33,050 nucleotides of DNA from Acidobacteria bacterium 13_1_40CM_65_14 (GTDB lineage Bacteria; Acidobacteriota; Vicinamibacteria; Vicinamibacterales; CAVVIG01). The stretch is taken from assembly GCA_001917905.1 (NCBI GenBank), contig MNEX01000312.1:1-33050 (forward strand), read 5' to 3'. This document shows, piece by piece, positions 1-11,417 of the stretch. Each line of letters starts with the position of its first letter. Positions within the stretch are counted from its first letter, which is position 1. The position numbers and the translations under genes are program-made. The notes under the pieces were generated by a model. The model was not told the DNA's origin. It did not search any database and saw only the letters and a program-made list of their open reading frames with translations.

Positions 1-157
1 CGCCTCGACCGGCTCGGCCAAGCCGCACGAGAAGTGCATCCAACGACAGATACCGCAGCCCGACTTCGACCGGAATGACGAGAGCGGCCGCTTCAGCGAC
101 GATCGCGATATCGCGGCGCGACAGCCTCAACACACGCGTCCATCGAGATCGCGGCAT
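1..157 (-). CDS. lasso peptide B2-like (transglutaminase-fold) protein, N-terminal fragment cut by window edge
   Basis: The reading frame opens with ATG at 157-155 and runs off the left edge after 52 codons. It begins MPRSRWTRVLRLSRRD and continues with a hydrophobic helix (AIVAEAAALVIPVEVGLRYL, residues 17-36) and then LDALLVRLGRAGRG. A basic RxxRxLRLSxxD start, one hydrophobic helix and an Arg/Leu-rich stretch is the usual N-terminus of lasso peptide biosynthesis B2 proteins (PF13471, cysteine-protease/transglutaminase fold). The catalytic Cys-His-Asp region would lie outside the window, so the family call rests on the N-terminus alone. It overlaps the end of the GT39-like gene by 65 bp in another frame. 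In-frame GTG 133-131 is a later possible start. Such B2-like genes often occur away from true lasso peptide clusters, so a lasso peptide is not implied. Confidence 0.5.
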   Translation of the reverse strand, partial: MPRSRWTRVLRLSRRDIAIVAEAAALVIPVEVGLRYLSLDALLVRLGRAGRG

Positions 158-1373
158 AGAAGATCAACACGAATTCTATCGGAACGCGGTAGCGCGTCGT
201 CGGAAAATAGACCGCGTGCGCCACCACGAACGTGACGACGATGGACCACAGGATCGCATCGCGGCGGATGTCGTGGCGCCGCAGCCACACGCCCACCATG
301 GCCAGTGCCAGCACAGGCGTGTAGGAGACCGCGTACACGATCTGATCGAATGCGCGGCGACGCGGGCTGTTTTCGACCGTGAAGCTTCCGCCGTCGCCGA
401 GCTGAATCTTCGTCGTGGCGCTCGGTTCATGGTACGGCACGAGCCACGGCGAGAAGAAATACAACACGTTTCTCATCTTCAGGCCGGCGGTTCTCCAAGG
501 ATGCCGTCTCATCTCTTCCAGCGCGTAACGCGTCCAGAGCACATCGTTCGTTCGTTCGATCGCAGGCGACGCCGGGACCGGCGTGGTTCCGAGCGGTTCG
601 AGAACCGACACCGCGTAGTCTTCCAGGATGTCAGGCCCGTAGTCCGGCAAGATGTTCGCGGCGTATTCGCAGTTCGAGATGAACAGGTTGATCCCGCTGC
701 GCGTCGGCAAGAGGGCGCCGTTCAACGTGTAATTGCGGATCGCAGACGGCGCGATCACGATCAGCGCAGACAATGTCAGGGCAGCCGCAGCGCGCCAGCC
801 TCTGGTCCGCCACTGGATGGCCGCTCCGAGGGGAATGAGCGGTAACACCATCGCGCGCGTCAGTACGGCCAGCCCGAGCCACACGCCCGCCGCGGCCACG
901 CGTGCACGTGTCGTCGCGGCCACGAACTCGCCGGCGAACGCGATCAGCAGCATGGTCATCAGCGCCGCATCGGTGCGATCGGCCGAGTGCCGCACCAGCA
1001 GCGGGTACGCTGCGTAGATCATTCCGGCGATGACGCCCACCGGCCATCTGCCGGAGAGAGCCGTCGCGAGCCGGCACAGAAACACCGCGCCGAGAGACGC
1101 GACGATGCATTGGACCGCTTGCACCAGCAGCACGCGGTCTCCGACCAGCGTGCGCGCCAGCGCGAGAAACAGGGGATAGCCAGGCTCGAATGCGGCCGTT
1201 CGCACGCCGCCGATGCTCAACGAGCCGTCCTGCAGCAGGGAGGTCGAGAGCGTCCAGTAGTGGCTCTCGAATGTCGGTGTGGCGACGCCGAGGTAAAGGA
1301 TTCGGACCGAAACCGCGAGGAGGAGGGTTCCGGCGTACGCGAGAAGGACTGCAGTGGGGCGGGCCGCCGCCAC
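93..1373 (-). CDS. GT39-like integral membrane glycosyltransferase
   Basis: This is a predicted polytopic membrane protein of 426 residues resembling the GT39/ArnT-like glycosyltransferases, which move a sugar from a polyprenyl-phosphate donor on the periplasmic side. Hydrophobic segments alternate from residue 8 onward. FEPGYPLFLAL follows the first loop, RTDAALM and LTRAMVLPL sit in the middle, and PSAIRNYTLNGALLPTRSG is a signature of this group. The C-terminal part has further helices and the TTRYRVPIEF motif. The start chosen is GTG at 1373-1371, just past the TGA of the upstream flavoprotein gene. The frame stays open farther upstream, but that part is the Arg/Ala-rich shadow of the flavoprotein gene. 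No clear Shine-Dalgarno is visible, which fits translational coupling. The acceptor is unknown; neighbours suggest decoration of the locus polysaccharide or a lipid-linked intermediate. Confidence 0.8.
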   Translation of the reverse strand: MAAARPTAVLLAYAGTLLLAVSVRILYLGVATPTFESHYWTLSTSLLQDGSLSIGGVRTAAFEPGYPLFLALARTLVGDRVLLVQAVQCIVASLGAVFLCRLATALSGRWPVGVIAGMIYAAYPLLVRHSADRTDAALMTMLLIAFAGEFVAATTRARVAAAGVWLGLAVLTRAMVLPLIPLGAAIQWRTRGWRAAAALTLSALIVIAPSAIRNYTLNGALLPTRSGINLFISNCEYAANILPDYGPDILEDYAVSVLEPLGTTPVPASPAIERTNDVLWTRYALEEMRRHPWRTAGLKMRNVLYFFSPWLVPYHEPSATTKIQLGDGGSFTVENSPRRRAFDQIVYAVSYTPVLALAMVGVWLRRHDIRRDAILWSIVVTFVVAHAVYFPTTRYRVPIEFVLIFYAAISMDACVEAVAPRYRDRR

Positions 1374-1375
1374 GG

Positions 1376-2530
1376 TCAGGCGAGCGCGGCCCGGAAGAGC
1401 ACGCGCCGTGCCGGCGGGTGTTTCAGAAGCGCGACGATGAAGTCGCGATGGCGGTTGAAGGCCGCGGTCCGGCGCACGAGCGGCATCAGACCGTCGGTGC
1501 GCGCGAGCGCGAACAGGCCGTCGATGTCCTCGTCGGTGAGGCGCTGCGCGATGCGGCGCAGGACGAGCTGCCAGCGCAGCTCCGATCCGAGGCGCTTGCG
1601 CCATTGCGTCTGGTACTCGCCGAGCGCAGCGGCGGATGTGTCACCGCGCCCAAGCGCACCAGTCAGCGTGTCGCAGGCGAGACTTGCGCTGAGCAGACTG
1701 TAGTAGATGCCGCCGCCGGTCGTCGGCTTGACGATGCCGGCCGCGTCGCCGAGCACGACGACGCGCTCGGCAAAGGTGCGCTCGATAGGGCCGAGCGGCA
1801 GAATCTTCTGCCGCGGCTGGCATTGCGCCGTGCGCTCGACCCCCCAGCGCGGCGCGATGTCCTCGAGCATGCGATCGAAATGGCGATCGGCGTGCTGCGC
1901 GCACATGACGCCGATGCGCACGTACGGACGCTCGCGCTGCACCGGCACGGCCCACGCGAAGCCGCGCGGCGCCACGCGCTCGCCGAAATGCACTTCGACG
2001 TCACCGAGCCGTCTCGCCGGCAGTTCGGCCTGCGCCGAATGCAGCAGCAGGCGCGGCATCCCCAGCCGCAGCTTGCGCTGGACGGCGTAGCTCGCGCCGC
2101 AGGCCAGCACGCAGACGCGCGCATGAACCGACGTGCTCGGCGTGGTGACGCGCACGCCGCCGCCGTCGACGGCGACGTTCGTCACGCGCTCGCCGTACGA
2201 CAGCTCCGCGCCGGCGAGGGCCGCGCGCTCCGCCAGCCGGCGATCGAACCGCGCGCGATCGATCACGACGGCTTCGACCGTCGGCGTCGCGTACTCGATC
2301 GTGTTGCCGGACGGCGCGTGAAACTGGACGGTTCGGAGCTGATTCAGGACGCTGTCGTCGGGGAGCTCGAACTCCTCGAACGCGTCGGCGGCGAGGACGC
2401 CGGTGCAATGCACCGGCTGGCCGCTGGTGGGATGTTCCTCGAAGAGCGCGACGCGGAAGCCGGCGCGGGCAAGCTTCCAGCCGGCGTAAAGCCCCGCGGG
2501 GCCCCCGCCGACAATGACTGCGTCGTGCAT
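1376..2530 (-). CDS. geranylgeranyl reductase family FAD-dependent oxidoreductase
   Basis: This is a flavoprotein of about 384 residues. The Rossmann dinucleotide motif is at the N-terminus (DAVIVGGGPAGLYAGWKL) and the second FAD-binding motif is VVVLGDAAGIVKPTTGGG near residue 260. That combination is typical of the geranylgeranyl reductase family, which hydrogenates polyprenyl chains such as archaeal lipids, chlorophyll side chain and menaquinone. The substrate here is not known. Three in-frame ATG codons compete: 2557, 2539 and 2530. I chose 2530 (MHDAVIVGGG) because GGA lies 8 nt upstream and the motif then begins at the usual distance from the N-terminus. The 92-bp gap to the upstream methyltransferase is GC-rich and holds nothing recognisable. 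The GT39-like gene follows after two bases. Context beside a priming sugar transferase makes a polyprenyl carrier a possible substrate, by inference only. Confidence 0.8.
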   Translation of the reverse strand: MHDAVIVGGGPAGLYAGWKLARAGFRVALFEEHPTSGQPVHCTGVLAADAFEEFELPDDSVLNQLRTVQFHAPSGNTIEYATPTVEAVVIDRARFDRRLAERAALAGAELSYGERVTNVAVDGGGVRVTTPSTSVHARVCVLACGASYAVQRKLRLGMPRLLLHSAQAELPARRLGDVEVHFGERVAPRGFAWAVPVQRERPYVRIGVMCAQHADRHFDRMLEDIAPRWGVERTAQCQPRQKILPLGPIERTFAERVVVLGDAAGIVKPTTGGGIYYSLLSASLACDTLTGALGRGDTSAAALGEYQTQWRKRLGSELRWQLVLRRIAQRLTDEDIDGLFALARTDGLMPLVRRTAAFNRHRDFIVALLKHPPARRVLFRAALA

Positions 2531-2622
2531 ATTTTTCATCCGCTCGCGGCGCCCCACCCCCGCTCGCCCGCGCTGCGGCGCTCGAAGACTCGCTCTCCTC
2601 GCGCGGGCCGCTGGCGCGCTGA

Positions 2623-3408
2623 TTATACGGGTTTCTTACGGACGACGAACCAGATCTGCGTCGCGAAACGCGGTCCGAGCCACGGCAGCGGCGACGCGAC
2701 GACTTCATCGATCGTGAAACGCCGCGTCAGCCGATCACGGAGCACACGCCAGTTGAAGCCTTTGTGATCGTGAAACGGCATGTCGCCGTGAACGTTGTAA
2801 ATGGGTCGCTTGATGTGTGGCGCCGATCCGGCAAAGACGCTCGCGACGTACTCGCCGATCGTGTACGGATTGGCGCCGCGATAGTCGCCCACGCCGCGCC
2901 ACGCGGCCGCTCGGCGGACGAGCTGCTTCAGGAGTAACGGCATCCCCGTCTCCACGGGAACGCTGACGATCAGTGTCCCATCGTCGCGCAGCACGCGCCA
3001 GAGCCGATCGATCACGCGGTCGACCGCGACCACGTGCTCGAGGACTTCCATGCACACGACCCCGTCGTACTGTTGGCGATGCTCGTCGCCATCGAGCGCG
3101 GCAATCGGTTCGAAGCGGACGTTGGGGAGATGCAAACGCGTCCGGCAATCGTTCATCTGGAACTCGTCGAGCTCGGCGCCGACGGCCGAAGCCGGACGAT
3201 CGACGGTCGCCCACAGCAGCGCGAGAAAGGTGCCGTCGCCGCAGCCGTAGTCGAGGATGCGCTGTCCGCGAAAGCGCCGCGCGAGCTGCACACCGACGTC
3301 GAACCGCCGCCGATGACTCCAGGCGACGAGCCGATCCTTGCAGAAGATCTGCTTCGCGGCGTAATGCCCTTCACGAATCGCGGCGTCTATGGGCGCTTTT
3401 GCCGTCAA
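2623..3408 (-). CDS. class I SAM-dependent methyltransferase
   Basis: This is a 261-residue SAM-dependent methyltransferase. Motif I is RILDYGCGDGTF (residues 50-61), an acidic AELDEF lies after strand 2, and the post-motif EVLEHV is at 121-126. It is followed by GTLIVSVPVETG, as in many Methyltransf_11/25 proteins of polysaccharide clusters. The start is TTG 3408-3406, whose last two bases overlap the TGA of the sugar transferase (TTTTGA), with GAGAG upstream. The open frame continues farther upstream but only as a shadow of the sugar transferase. The acceptor cannot be told from sequence; a sugar hydroxyl or a lipid-linked intermediate is likely given the neighbours. It closes the tightly coupled run that begins at Fcl-like gene 2. 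Confidence 0.82.
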   Translation of the reverse strand: MTAKAPIDAAIREGHYAAKQIFCKDRLVAWSHRRRFDVGVQLARRFRGQRILDYGCGDGTFLALLWATVDRPASAVGAELDEFQMNDCRTRLHLPNVRFEPIAALDGDEHRQQYDGVVCMEVLEHVVAVDRVIDRLWRVLRDDGTLIVSVPVETGMPLLLKQLVRRAAAWRGVGDYRGANPYTIGEYVASVFAGSAPHIKRPIYNVHGDMPFHDHKGFNWRVLRDRLTRRFTIDEVVASPLPWLGPRFATQIWFVVRKKPV

Positions 3409-4015
3409 AATTTTCTCTCGCGCGCTTCCCACGTCCCACGCATCGTGATCCAGAACGAGAGCAGGATCAGGCAGATGTCGACCCGCAGCGATCGGCGGCG
3501 GATGTACAAGAGATCGAAGCGAAACTTCTGGCGCCTCGACACGTCGCGTGGCGCGTAGATCTGCGCGATGCCGGTCAGCCCCGGCGGCACGGTGCATCGC
3601 TGCAGGAAACCTGGAATGGCGTCGAGCGGCACGCTCGCGCCACGGCCGTCGACTTCAATCTCTTCGGGGCGCAGCGCGCGCGGGCCGACGAAGCTCATGT
3701 CGCCGCGGAAGATGTTCCAGAGCTGTGGCAGCTCGTCCATCGCCGTCGCGCGCAGGACGCGACCGACGCGCGTGATTCGCGGATCGTCGACGTCGGCCTG
3801 CAGCGGACCGCGGCCACGCTCGGCGTCGGCGACCATCGAGCGGAATTTCAGCACCATGAAGTGGCGTCCCGCCTCGCCGACGCGGCTCTGGCCATAGAAG
3901 ATGGGACCGGAACTGTCGATCCTGATCGCGGCGGCGATGATCGGCCACAGCGGCGCCGACAGGACGAGCCCCGCGCCTGCCAGCGCGACGTCGAGCGCGC
4001 GCTTCACGGCGCGGC

Positions 4016-4019
<4 letters not shown>
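3405..4019 (-). CDS. priming polyprenyl-phosphate phosphoglycosyl transferase (bacterial sugar transferase, WcaJ/PglC type)
   Basis: This is a 204-residue monotopic phosphoglycosyl transferase (PF02397). It transfers a sugar-1-phosphate from a nucleotide sugar to undecaprenyl phosphate and so starts each repeat unit at the inner face of the membrane. The N-terminus MSRAVKRALDVALAG leads into the single re-entrant hydrophobic helix (about 10-32). Then come KFRSM (58-62), the catalytic Asp-Glu pair in DELPQLWNIFRGDMSFVGPR (95-114) and PPGLTGIAQI (145-154). The short length matches the PglC-like catalytic core without the extra transmembrane domain of full WcaJ/WbaP. ATG 4019 overlaps the TGA of the upstream GT4 gene (ATGA). 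The first sugar cannot be deduced. It is the only priming transferase in the window. Confidence 0.93.
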
Positions 4020-7354
<3,335 letters not shown>

Positions 7355-7358
<4 letters not shown>

Positions 7359-8281
7359 GGCCGTGAGCGGCGATACCATTCGATGGTCCGCGCGAGGCCT
7401 TCGCGAAAATCGGTCGTCGCGCGGAATCCAAAGCGCTCGGCGGCACGGCGCGTGTCGAGACAGCGCCGCGGCTGGCCGTTCGGCATCGTCGTGTCCCAGA
7501 CGATCTCGCCCGTGAAGCCGACGAGCTCGCTGATGAGCGTGATCAGCTCTCGCATCGACACCTCGCGGCCCGAACCCAGATTCACCGGATCCGCACAGCT
7601 GTAGCGTTCTGTGGCGAGCACGATCGCGTCGGCGCAGTCGGCCACGTACAGAAACTCACGCGTCGCCGAGCCGTCGCCCCAGCACACGACGTGTCGATCG
7701 CCCCGGTCGATCGCCTCGACGCATTTGCGAATGAGCGCCGGCACCACGTGCGACGTCTTCGGATCGACGTTATCGCGCGGGCCGTACAGGTTGACCGGCA
7801 GCAGGTGAATCGCGTCGAAGCCGTATTGCTGCCGATAGACCTGGCCCTGGACGAGGATCGTTTTCTTGGCGATGCCGTAGGGCGCGGTGGCCTCGTCCGG
7901 GTAGCCGTCCCACAACGCCTCCTCGCGAAACGGCACCGGCGTGACCTTGGGGTACTCGCAGATGGTGCCGACCGTGACGAACTTGGCGACGCCGCGCTGG
8001 CGCGCCTGCTCGATCAGGTACAGGCCCATCAAAAGATTGTCGTACAGGAACTTCGCCGGGTTGGCGACGTTCGCGCCCAGGCCGCCGACGACAGCCGCGA
8101 GATGGATGACGATCTCGGGACGGCCATCGTCGTACATCCGATGCACGTCCGCTTCGCGCGTGAGGTCGAAGTCGGCATGCTTCGGGACGAACACGTCGTG
8201 GCCGCGCGCGGCAAACGCCTCGACGACGTACTGGCCGAGAAATCCCGCGCCGCCCGTCACCGTGATGCGCTTCTTGATCAT
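7355..8281 (-). CDS. fcl: GDP-L-fucose synthase-like NAD(P)-dependent epimerase/reductase, copy 2
   Basis: This 308-residue extended short-chain dehydrogenase is closely similar to the copy at 5170-6165 along its whole length, with the motifs at identical residue numbers: TGGAGFLG (9-16), [12 protein letters not shown] (60-71), GTICEYPK (105-112), YGIAKK (135-140) and [12 protein letters not shown] (160-171). It lacks the repeat-encoded C-terminal tail and ends at [19 protein letters not shown] 8281 has GAGG 8 nt upstream, making it one of the few genes in the locus with a clear Shine-Dalgarno. It begins a new coupled run after a 123-bp gap. Two copies in one locus suggest either a duplication with divergence toward a different 4-keto-6-deoxy sugar or simple dosage; the sequence does not decide. 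Confidence 0.86.
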
Positions 8282-8294
8282 CGTTGAAACCTCG

Positions 8295-8381
8295 CCACCA
8301 CGGTGGACACGGAGGACAGGAGGCTCAAGTCCTGTCCCAAAACAGGCGTTGCCTCCGCGTCCCCCGTGTCCTCCGTGGTGG
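8295..8381 (+). repeat. large imperfect inverted repeat in the gap between two gene runs
   Basis: The left arm at 8295-8324 begins CCACCACGGTGGACACGG. It pairs with the right arm at 8351-8381, which ends CCGTGTCCTCCGTGGTGG; about 26 of 30 positions match. A second smaller hairpin (CCTGT at 8331-8335 with ACAGG at 8342-8346) sits in the loop. In the minus-strand transcript this lies in the 5' leader of fcl copy 2. It has no T-run, so it is not a typical intrinsic terminator. CTCCGTGTCCTCCGTGGTGG-type text recurs between genes in many environmental genomes. Confidence 0.75.
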
Positions 8382-8404
8382 AGAGGGTAATTCTGTAACC
8401 TGAT

Positions 8405-9613
8405 CTAAAGGCCTGCGCGACAAGAGGCCGCCGTGGTGTTTGCGACGCGCGCGAAGATCTTTTCCAGCCGGTCGAGGTGACGCGCCAGCGACATCTCGCG
8501 CGCGACCGCGAGCGCGCCGTGCCGCATCGCGGTCAGCTCAGGCCGGCGCGAGAACGCGTCGACGAGCGCGTCGGCGAGCGCGGCTGCTCGCGGCGGATCG
8601 CCGGGGACGAGCACACCATTCACGCCAGGCCGCAGCCACTCCGAGATCCCGCCGACGTCAAAGGCGATGGCGGGCACACCGAACGCGGCCGCTTCGAGAC
8701 CGACGAGCCCGAACGGCTCTGGCCACGTGCTCGGCACGGCCAGCAGATCGGCACGCGGCAGCGCGTCGAAGCGCGCGGCATCGGTTTGCCACCCGGTGAA
8801 CGTGCAATCGATCGCGAGATCCGTGGCCAGCTTCTGCCACGCCGGCCGTTGCGGTCCATCGCCGACCATCGTCAAGCGAATGGGCGATGGCAGACGTCGC
8901 GACGCGGCGGCGACAGCGCGAATCAACAGATCGCCGCCCTTGAGCGTCGTCATGCGTCCCATGAACACGACACTCGGCTGCGGACCAGGCTGCGACGGTT
9001 CTGACGCGACGGCACACGTCGGGAACAGCAGGTTCGTGTGGATCACTCCGGGATCGATGCCGTTGCGGATGTACTCGCGCCGCATGTGCTCGCTGGCGAC
9101 CACCATCGCGCGATAGCTGGAGAACAGCGCGTGCTGTTCGGCGGCCCACTGATACTCCTCGACGAGCGCCGTCACGCTCAGGTGACCGCAGCGGCGCGGC
9201 AAGTACAGCGCGGCGCAGGCCGGGCCGAACGTGCGCTGGCATGGCTCGACCATCGGTAGACCAAATCGTTTGAGACCGCTGACGCACGTCCCGAAATAGC
9301 CGTGCATGAACTTGACGACCGGCGCCACCTCGGCGAGCCGGCGATCGATCGCCAGCACGTTCATGTTGTGCGAGAAGCAGACGTCGGGCGCCCACGCGCG
9401 AGCGGCCGCGATCGCGGCGTCGAGGCCGGCGCCGGCGACGCTGAACTGCGGCAGCGCGGCCATCGAAGGCACGCGATCGGCCGGCGCGATCGGATCGCGG
9501 TGCAGGATCGCGAGCTCATGTCCACGTGCGAGCAGACCGCCGACGGCGGCGTCGAGATAGCGCTGGACACCGCCTTCGTCGCCAAAGCCGTCGTTCGCGA
9601 TGAGGATGCGCAT
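8405..9613 (-). CDS. GT4-family glycosyltransferase
   Basis: This is a 402-residue GT-B glycosyltransferase. The glycine loop is GDEGGVQRYL (11-20), FMGRMTTLKGGDLLI (217-231) starts the donor-binding domain, and EPFGLVGLEAA carries the EX7E pair. A distinctive block CQRTFGPACAALYLPRRCGH (125-144) has four of its conserved cysteines, as seen in a subgroup of EPS glycosyltransferases. ATG 9613 shares one base with the upstream FkbM stop (TGATG). The gene is the last of the 17-gene run; its TAG at 8405-8407 is followed by the hairpin-bearing gap. Acceptor and donor are unknown. Confidence 0.9.
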   Translation of the reverse strand: MRILIANDGFGDEGGVQRYLDAAVGGLLARGHELAILHRDPIAPADRVPSMAALPQFSVAGAGLDAAIAAARAWAPDVCFSHNMNVLAIDRRLAEVAPVVKFMHGYFGTCVSGLKRFGLPMVEPCQRTFGPACAALYLPRRCGHLSVTALVEEYQWAAEQHALFSSYRAMVVASEHMRREYIRNGIDPGVIHTNLLFPTCAVASEPSQPGPQPSVVFMGRMTTLKGGDLLIRAVAAASRRLPSPIRLTMVGDGPQRPAWQKLATDLAIDCTFTGWQTDAARFDALPRADLLAVPSTWPEPFGLVGLEAAAFGVPAIAFDVGGISEWLRPGVNGVLVPGDPPRAAALADALVDAFSRRPELTAMRHGALAVAREMSLARHLDRLEKIFARVANTTAASCRAGL

Positions 9614-10503
9614 CAGGATCGTGCGACCAGCCGCAGGCAGACGCCTTCGATCGCCCAGGGATCATCAGTCGGCGTGAGCGGCACGGCGTCGAGCTGCTGG
9701 GTGTCGAGCTCCGCGCGCACGTCGGCCAACGTCACACCGGAGCTGCGCCAGATGGAGGGATGCATCTCGACGAAGAGCGACAACCGGCCGCGCGTCCGCC
9801 GAATCGTGTCGCGCGCGCCGCGAAGCACGTCGAGCTCGGCGCCTTCGACGTCGATCTTGATGAAGTCCGGCGTCAGATGCTCGCGCGCGCAGAACTCGTC
9901 GATCGTCGTCACTGGAACGTCGACCGTCGTGGCTTCGCCGCCGGACGTCGTCGCCAGGGCCGCCAGCGTCGACGGGGTCGCCAGGCGGCTTTCGCCGGCC
10001 GTCGTCCCGACGACGAAGCGCGACGTCGACGAAGCCGCGCCGGCGGCGGCGCGAACCGGCGTCACGACCGCGTCGAGCGCGTTCAGGTGGATGTGGCGCT
10101 GGAGTCCGTCGTGTGCGTCCGGCGCGGGCTCGAACGCAAACACCGCTCCGCTCGATCCCACCCACTGTCCGATCAGCAGCGAATACGCGCCAACGTTCGC
10201 ACCGATGTCGAGGGCCGTCATGCCCGGACGGACCGCCTCACGAAAGGCTCGGTACTCGTCGGGGTTCCAGGACAGAAAGCCGTACTCGGGCAGCACGCGC
10301 ACCGATTCGCCGCCGGGCAACGACGCGGGCAATCCCCTGCCGCGCGTTTGCAGCGTCAGCGCGCGAAGGTACATCTTCTTCAACGGCTGCCGGATCGAGG
10401 GACGCCACGCGAGCTTCGACAAGCGCATCGCGAGGCGCTCGACGAGGCCCGGACGCCGGTAGCGATCCGCACCTTCCGCGACGATCCGATCGCTGGCCGC
10501 CAT
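9613..10503 (-). CDS. FkbM-family SAM-dependent methyltransferase
   Basis: This is a 296-residue methyltransferase of the FkbM type (PF05050), which usually O-methylates sugars. The SAM loop is LDIGANVGAYSLLIG (98-112), FEPAPDAH follows strand 2, and FIKIDVEGAELDVLRGA (214-230) is the family hallmark. A region of about 85 residues, basic and hydrophobic, precedes the fold. ATG 10503 shares its A with the TGA of the upstream GT2 gene (TGATG). The frame runs farther upstream only as a shadow of that gene. It is one of two FkbM genes in the run (the other is 24182-25120), which suggests at least two methylated positions in the polymer. Confidence 0.88.
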   Translation of the reverse strand: MAASDRIVAEGADRYRRPGLVERLAMRLSKLAWRPSIRQPLKKMYLRALTLQTRGRGLPASLPGGESVRVLPEYGFLSWNPDEYRAFREAVRPGMTALDIGANVGAYSLLIGQWVGSSGAVFAFEPAPDAHDGLQRHIHLNALDAVVTPVRAAAGAASSTSRFVVGTTAGESRLATPSTLAALATTSGGEATTVDVPVTTIDEFCAREHLTPDFIKIDVEGAELDVLRGARDTIRRTRGRLSLFVEMHPSIWRSSGVTLADVRAELDTQQLDAVPLTPTDDPWAIEGVCLRLVARS

Positions 10504-11417
10504 CACCACTCGCCGTCGAGCATCGCCTGCCGGCGACTCGGTACCGCGTAGCTCCCGATCATGCGAAGCGTGTGCATCCACGCGCCTGCCGTCATCGGAC
10601 GCCGCCACGTCCGGCGCGCGCGCGCGCTGCCGCGGCGGATCGCCTCATCCCAACGCCCGTAGAACAAACGCCCATTGTCGAGGTCGCGCTCCAGATTGAG
10701 CGAGTACTTCGTGAACGTCGTGCTGCCAAGGTGCTTGAACGCGCCAACGCGCTCGTAGCCGTGCACGGCGACTTTCCATCCTGCCTCGCGGATGCGAAAC
10801 GCGAGATCGGCTTCGTCCCACCCGGTCGGCACGAACGCCTCGTCGAGCAGGCCCACGCGATCGAGGCACGCACGGCGCACGGCCCACGGGCGAATCACCG
10901 CGTCGACCTCGAACAGCGCAAACCAGTTCAGCGGACCAGGTCCGATGGTGCTCTGCAAGCGCCGCCAATCGATGACGTCGTCCCACGTCGCGATCGGCTC
11001 GTCGTACGGCGCGCACGTGAGCCCGCGACTGAGACACAGCAGGCCGATCGCGGGATACCGGTCGAAGGTGTCGAGCAGCTCCCGCACGAGCCAGGGGACG
11101 CGGACGAACATGTCGTCGTGCCACGTCATCACGATCGGCGCGCGCGACTCCTGGAGTCCGCGGTTCGTCGCGCGCAGCTCGTGCACGTTGGTCTCGTGGA
11201 TCCAGCGCACATGACGAACGCCCCATGGCGTCGCCGCGGCCTTCGCCAGATACTGCGGCGTCTCGTCCCGGCACCCGTCCTCGATGACGACGATCTCGAT
11301 CGGCTCGGCGGACGCGTACGTCTGCCAGCTCTCGAGACACTTCGCCAGCACGGCGACGTTGTTGAACGTCGGGATGACGACCGAGAGGCGAGGCGCGATG
11401 TCGTTCGCCGGGGTCAT
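10503..11417 (-). CDS. GT2-family glycosyltransferase
   Basis: This is a GT-A fold inverting glycosyltransferase of 304 residues. It has the family start LSVVIPTFNNVAVLAKCLESW (from residue 11), the donor-binding acidic pair in VIEDGCRDET (44-53) and the metal-binding HDD motif in MTWHDDMF (97-104). GWDEADLAFRI (199-209) matches the ED motif that holds the catalytic base. The C-terminal part (YERVGAFKHLGS and onward) resembles rhamnosyl- and galactosyl-type GT2 enzymes, although specificity cannot be assigned. ATG 11417 overlaps the preceding GT4 stop (ATGA). The end overlaps the FkbM start by one base. Confidence 0.88.
   Translation of the reverse strand: MTPANDIAPRLSVVIPTFNNVAVLAKCLESWQTYASAEPIEIVVIEDGCRDETPQYLAKAAATPWGVRHVRWIHETNVHELRATNRGLQESRAPIVMTWHDDMFVRVPWLVRELLDTFDRYPAIGLLCLSRGLTCAPYDEPIATWDDVIDWRRLQSTIGPGPLNWFALFEVDAVIRPWAVRRACLDRVGLLDEAFVPTGWDEADLAFRIREAGWKVAVHGYERVGAFKHLGSTTFTKYSLNLERDLDNGRLFYGRWDEAIRRGSARARRTWRRPMTAGAWMHTLRMIGSYAVPSRRQAMLDGEW

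Noticed and set aside
1190-2767. Long plus-strand open frame (525 codons) opposite the flavoprotein gene
   Set aside because: It is Arg/Ala/His-rich without any family motif and lies antisense to a gene with clear FAD motifs; typical high-GC shadow.
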